From Micromonospora yasonensis (GTDB lineage: Bacteria > Actinomycetota > Actinomycetes > Mycobacteriales > Micromonosporaceae), in NCBI RefSeq assembly GCF_026013475.1, contig NZ_JAPDPH010000004.1, forward strand, positions 1-64,000: a stretch of 64,000 bases of DNA, in the 5' to 3' direction. Below, one piece after another: positions 61,717 to 64,000 of the stretch. A program made the translations under genes and the position numbers. Position 1 is the first letter of the stretch, and every line of letters starts with the position of its first letter. The notes under the pieces were generated by a model that had not been told where the DNA came from, ran no database searches, and saw only the letters and a list, made by a program, of their open reading frames with translations.

Positions 61717-62922
61717 TCAGCCGGGGTCGGCGGGGCGCCAGCGGCGGCGGGCACCGCGGGGAAGCACCAGGGCGAGCAGCACCACGACCGTGGCTGCCGC
61801 ACCGGTCGCACCCGCGACCCGGAGCGCCCGGTCCCGGGCGGCCGTCCGGCGCGCCTCCCGTGCCGCCGCGGCCGGGTCCGGCCGGTCCACCGCCAGCGCC
61901 GCCTGCCGCGCCGGTCGCCCGGTCACCGGCCCGGGCACCTCGGTGACCGCCCGGTACGGATTCAGCACCCCCGCGCCGTACCCGTCGCCGCGTCCCGGTG
62001 CCGGGTCGGCGCCGGCCACGAGCCGCCGGGCCACCTCGGCAGCACCCAACTCGGGGCGGTACTGGCGCAGCAGTGCGGCGGTGGCGGCCACGAACGGCAC
62101 GGCGTAGCTGGTCCCCTCCGCCCGGTGGTGGCCCTGCCCCGGCGCGGCCATCAGCACGTCGCTGCCGGGGGCGACCAGGTCCACGTACGGGCCGGTCTGG
62201 GAGAAGGGGGAGCGGCTGCCGTCCACCCCGATCGCGCCCACCCCGAGCACCCCGTCGTACGCGGCGGGGTACGGCCGGGGATCGCCGCTGTCGTGCAGGT
62301 TGCCGGCGGCGGCCACCACGACCACGTCCCGGCGTACCGCGGCGGCGATCGCGGCCCGGACCGCCGGGTTGTCGGCGTACAGCACCACGGAGAGGTTGAG
62401 CACGTCGGCGTCGTGGTCCACCGCCCAGCGGATCGCCCGGGCGAAGTCGGCCGCGTCGACCGTACGCCCCGACTCCCGCCCCGCGACGACCTGCTGCTCG
62501 CTGACCCGTACCGGCAGGATGCGGGCGCCGGGGGCCAGCCCGCGGAACGCCACGCCCGGGCGGGCGGTGGCCGCGATGATGCTCGCCACCCCGGTGCCGT
62601 GCCCGGCGCAGTCGCGGGTGCCGTCGCCGCCGGGGTCGAGGAAGTCGGCACCGTCGAGCACCCGACCGGCCAGTTGGGGGTGGCTGCGGTCCACGCCCGA
62701 GTCGATCACCGCGACGACCACCCCGGCACCGTCGGCGAGCGGGGTGAGCCGGTCCGGCGCGTACCGTTGCTGCGGCCACGGGGTGGCTGCCACGGGCCGG
62801 GCCGGGGCGGGCGGTGAAACGCAGCCGGACGGCGCGCGGGCCGCCGCCGGCCCGGCCGGCAGCGCGGCGGTGAGGATGGTGAGCAGGGCCGCCAGGGCCG
62901 GGCGCGCGGTGGGTCGGGACAT
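61717..62922 (-). CDS. mycP: mycosin, subtilisin-like ESX serine protease
   Basis: 401-residue S8 protease anchored outside the membrane, required for ESX secretion in mycobacteria. Signal about 1-29, catalytic Asp74 (VIDSGVD), His108 (GHGTGVAS), oxyanion Asn208 (AAAGN) and Ser272 (GTSYAVPF). A C-terminal helix (about 370-389, AGATGAAATVVVLLALVLP) is followed by a basic tail, giving MycP topology. ATG 62922 follows GGAGG; an in-frame ATG at 63006 would add a low-complexity tail. Convergent with the WXG pair. Confidence 0.9.
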   Translation of the reverse strand: MSRPTARPALAALLTILTAALPAGPAAARAPSGCVSPPAPARPVAATPWPQQRYAPDRLTPLADGAGVVVAVIDSGVDRSHPQLAGRVLDGADFLDPGGDGTRDCAGHGTGVASIIAATARPGVAFRGLAPGARILPVRVSEQQVVAGRESGRTVDAADFARAIRWAVDHDADVLNLSVVLYADNPAVRAAIAAAVRRDVVVVAAAGNLHDSGDPRPYPAAYDGVLGVGAIGVDGSRSPFSQTGPYVDLVAPGSDVLMAAPGQGHHRAEGTSYAVPFVAATAALLRQYRPELGAAEVARRLVAGADPAPGRGDGYGAGVLNPYRAVTEVPGPVTGRPARQAALAVDRPDPAAAAREARRTAARDRALRVAGATGAAATVVVLLALVLPRGARRRWRPADPG

Positions 62923-63075
62923 CGACCGCCTCCGTAACGTGTCGGCTCCGGAACGGGATGTTAGCGCCTCGCTCGACGGGCCGGCGTACCGCCGATGGCC
63001 AGCCATTGTGATCGTGTTCCCACCTTGTAGGTTGTAGGCGATGCCTGTGGCCTGTGCGCGGAAGGAGAGGTGGCC

Positions 63076-64000
63076 GTGACCGGATGGGAGCCGGCCGCCG
63101 AGGCCGAGGTGGCGATGCTGGACGCCCTGCGCGCGCAGGATCAGCAGCTCTACTTCCGCATCCTGACCAGGGTCGATCTGCTGCTACCGGTCGCCGGGCA
63201 GTCCCCGCTGGGCTGGGGGACCTGGACGACCGGTGGCCGGACGCACGTCCTGGCATTCACGTCCGCCACCGCGATGCGGGCCTGCCTGGGCGACAACGCC
63301 GGTGCCACCCGCCGCGTCCCGTACGCCGAGCTGGCGGCGGGCTGGCCCGACCACGAGTGGTGGCTCGCGGTCAATCCCGGTCTGCCGATCGAGGGCTACC
63401 TGCCCGCCTGGTTCGTGGCCCAGCTCTCCCGGGGCGACGTCCGGCTGCCGGGGCGCACCATGGGGGCCCGCGCCCGGCTGGAGCGGGTGGAGAACGCCGT
63501 CCGGGCCCGCGCCGAGGCGTCCGGCCGGGACGTGCCGCGGGCTTCCGCGCCGGCCGCCCCCGCGCCGGCCGCCCCCGCGCCGGCCGCCCCCGCGCCGGCC
63601 GCTCCGAGCAGCCGGCCGCCGTACCCGGCGGACCCGGCGACCGTGCCGTTCCCGGCGGCCCCGAGCGTCCCGGCCCGGACCTCGACCCCGAGCGCGACCG
63701 AGTCGTCGGTGCCACCGATCCCCCGTCGACCGGAACCGGCGAACGGGCACCTCACCGCGGATGGCCTCGGGCGGCTCGGCCCGCGCGGGGCGGACGAGGG
63801 TGCGGCCGGGTGGCCAGGCCCGACCACCGTGGGGGATTTCGCCCGCCGCCCGGGCGAGGTCGGCCGGCCCGCGAGCCGCGCCGCTGGCGACCGCCTCGCC
63901 CCGACGCCGGAGCCCGCCCCGGACAACCTCCCTGGCTGGGTCAGCGACCTGCGGCACCGCTCGGATGAACCGGACTCCTTCGACAACTCGGGGCGATCGG
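63076..64000 (+). CDS. SseB-like ESX-associated protein (partial, runs off right edge)
   Basis: At least 308 codons from GTG 63076 (ribosome site GGAGAGG), no stop before the window ends. The N-terminal about 120 residues look like an SseB_N-type domain: LYFRILTRVDLLLPVAGQSP, GRTHVLAFTSATAMRACLGD and HEWWLAVNPGLPIEGYLPAW. A Pro/Ala-rich disordered stretch follows, including the 15-nt tandem repeat at 63546-63605. SseB-like proteins occur in actinobacterial ESX loci; the rest of the locus is probably beyond the edge. Function unknown. Confidence 0.75.
   Translation, partial: MTGWEPAAEAEVAMLDALRAQDQQLYFRILTRVDLLLPVAGQSPLGWGTWTTGGRTHVLAFTSATAMRACLGDNAGATRRVPYAELAAGWPDHEWWLAVNPGLPIEGYLPAWFVAQLSRGDVRLPGRTMGARARLERVENAVRARAEASGRDVPRASAPAAPAPAAPAPAAPAPAAPSSRPPYPADPATVPFPAAPSVPARTSTPSATESSVPPIPRRPEPANGHLTADGLGRLGPRGADEGAAGWPGPTTVGDFARRPGEVGRPASRAAGDRLAPTPEPAPDNLPGWVSDLRHRSDEPDSFDNSGRS
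63546..63605 (+). repeat. four tandem 15-nt units inside the SseB-like gene
   Basis: CGCGCCGGCCGCCCC repeated four times, the last unit with one change, encoding Ala-Pro repeats. In-frame microsatellite; copy number may vary between strains. Confidence 0.85.

Noticed and set aside
63546-63605. Tandem repeats as a CRISPR-like array
   Set aside because: Contiguous 15-nt coding repeats without spacers and no cas genes anywhere in the window.

Overview
The window is about 64 kb of very GC-rich DNA whose gene content and order point to an actinobacterium of the Micromonosporaceae (Micromonospora-like): futalosine-route menaquinone genes, an uninterrupted fourteen-gene nuo operon, ESX-type secretion genes, a DUF5753/DUF397 pair, many GTG starts and four-base start/stop overlaps. 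The taxonomic call is inference; there is no rRNA in the window. I see no tRNA, rRNA, CRISPR array, integrase or insertion sequence.

Layout. 1-3.9 kb: an NlpC/P60 cell-wall hydrolase running off the left edge, then mqnE and three small membrane proteins. 3.9-9.9 kb: two tandem secreted C39-like cysteine peptidases, then a cobalamin riboswitch driving a BtuFCD-type importer. 10-14.9 kb: a two-domain VOC protein, an ABC-2 exporter and a four-gene EspC/WXG/YbaB group. 14.9-16.1 kb: a small decayed accessory patch (a headless DUF5753 regulator, a DUF397 protein, antitoxin-like scraps). 16.1-23.2 kb: a HelD-like helicase, an ArsR-type regulator with an MFS exporter, mqnA and two tandem serine hydrolases. 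23.6-28.3 kb: paaABCDE (phenylacetyl-CoA epoxidase) and a Fic-domain gene with a disrupted tail. 28.4-33.7 kb: mqnC, an LPxTG surface protein, menG and a menaquinone-reductase-like flavoprotein. 33.8-49.8 kb: nuoA-N. 49.9-58.8 kb: a polyprenyl diphosphate synthase, an MFS transporter, an IclR regulator, PhoX, an ECF sigma/anti-sigma pair, a GNAT-RarD operon and a small membrane protein. 58.8-64 kb: one flank of an ESX (type VII secretion) locus with eccE, two WXG100 genes, mycosin and a partial SseB-like gene running off the right edge.

Functional logic. Between 1.4 and 51 kb the chromosome gathers quinone-head synthesis (mqnE, mqnA, mqnC), C-methylation (menG), side-chain reduction (GGR/MenJ-like), side-chain synthesis (polyprenyl synthase) and the enzyme that reduces the quinone (complex I). 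Inserted among these are a B12 importer, phenylacetate catabolism and surface or secretion genes.

The most notable observations are these. A short interspersed element appears to supply Shine-Dalgarno sites to GTG-initiated genes. A 22-codon ORF is overlap-coupled between nuoL and nuoM. An 11-bp-phased PHO-box-like array lies upstream of phoX. Several genes carry a TAnnnT box 6-8 nt before the start codon, suggesting leaderless transcripts. Inverted repeats near the MFS and menaquinone-reductase starts are candidate operators. I do not claim a wholly new multi-gene system; the evidence supports known families plus these unexplained small elements.
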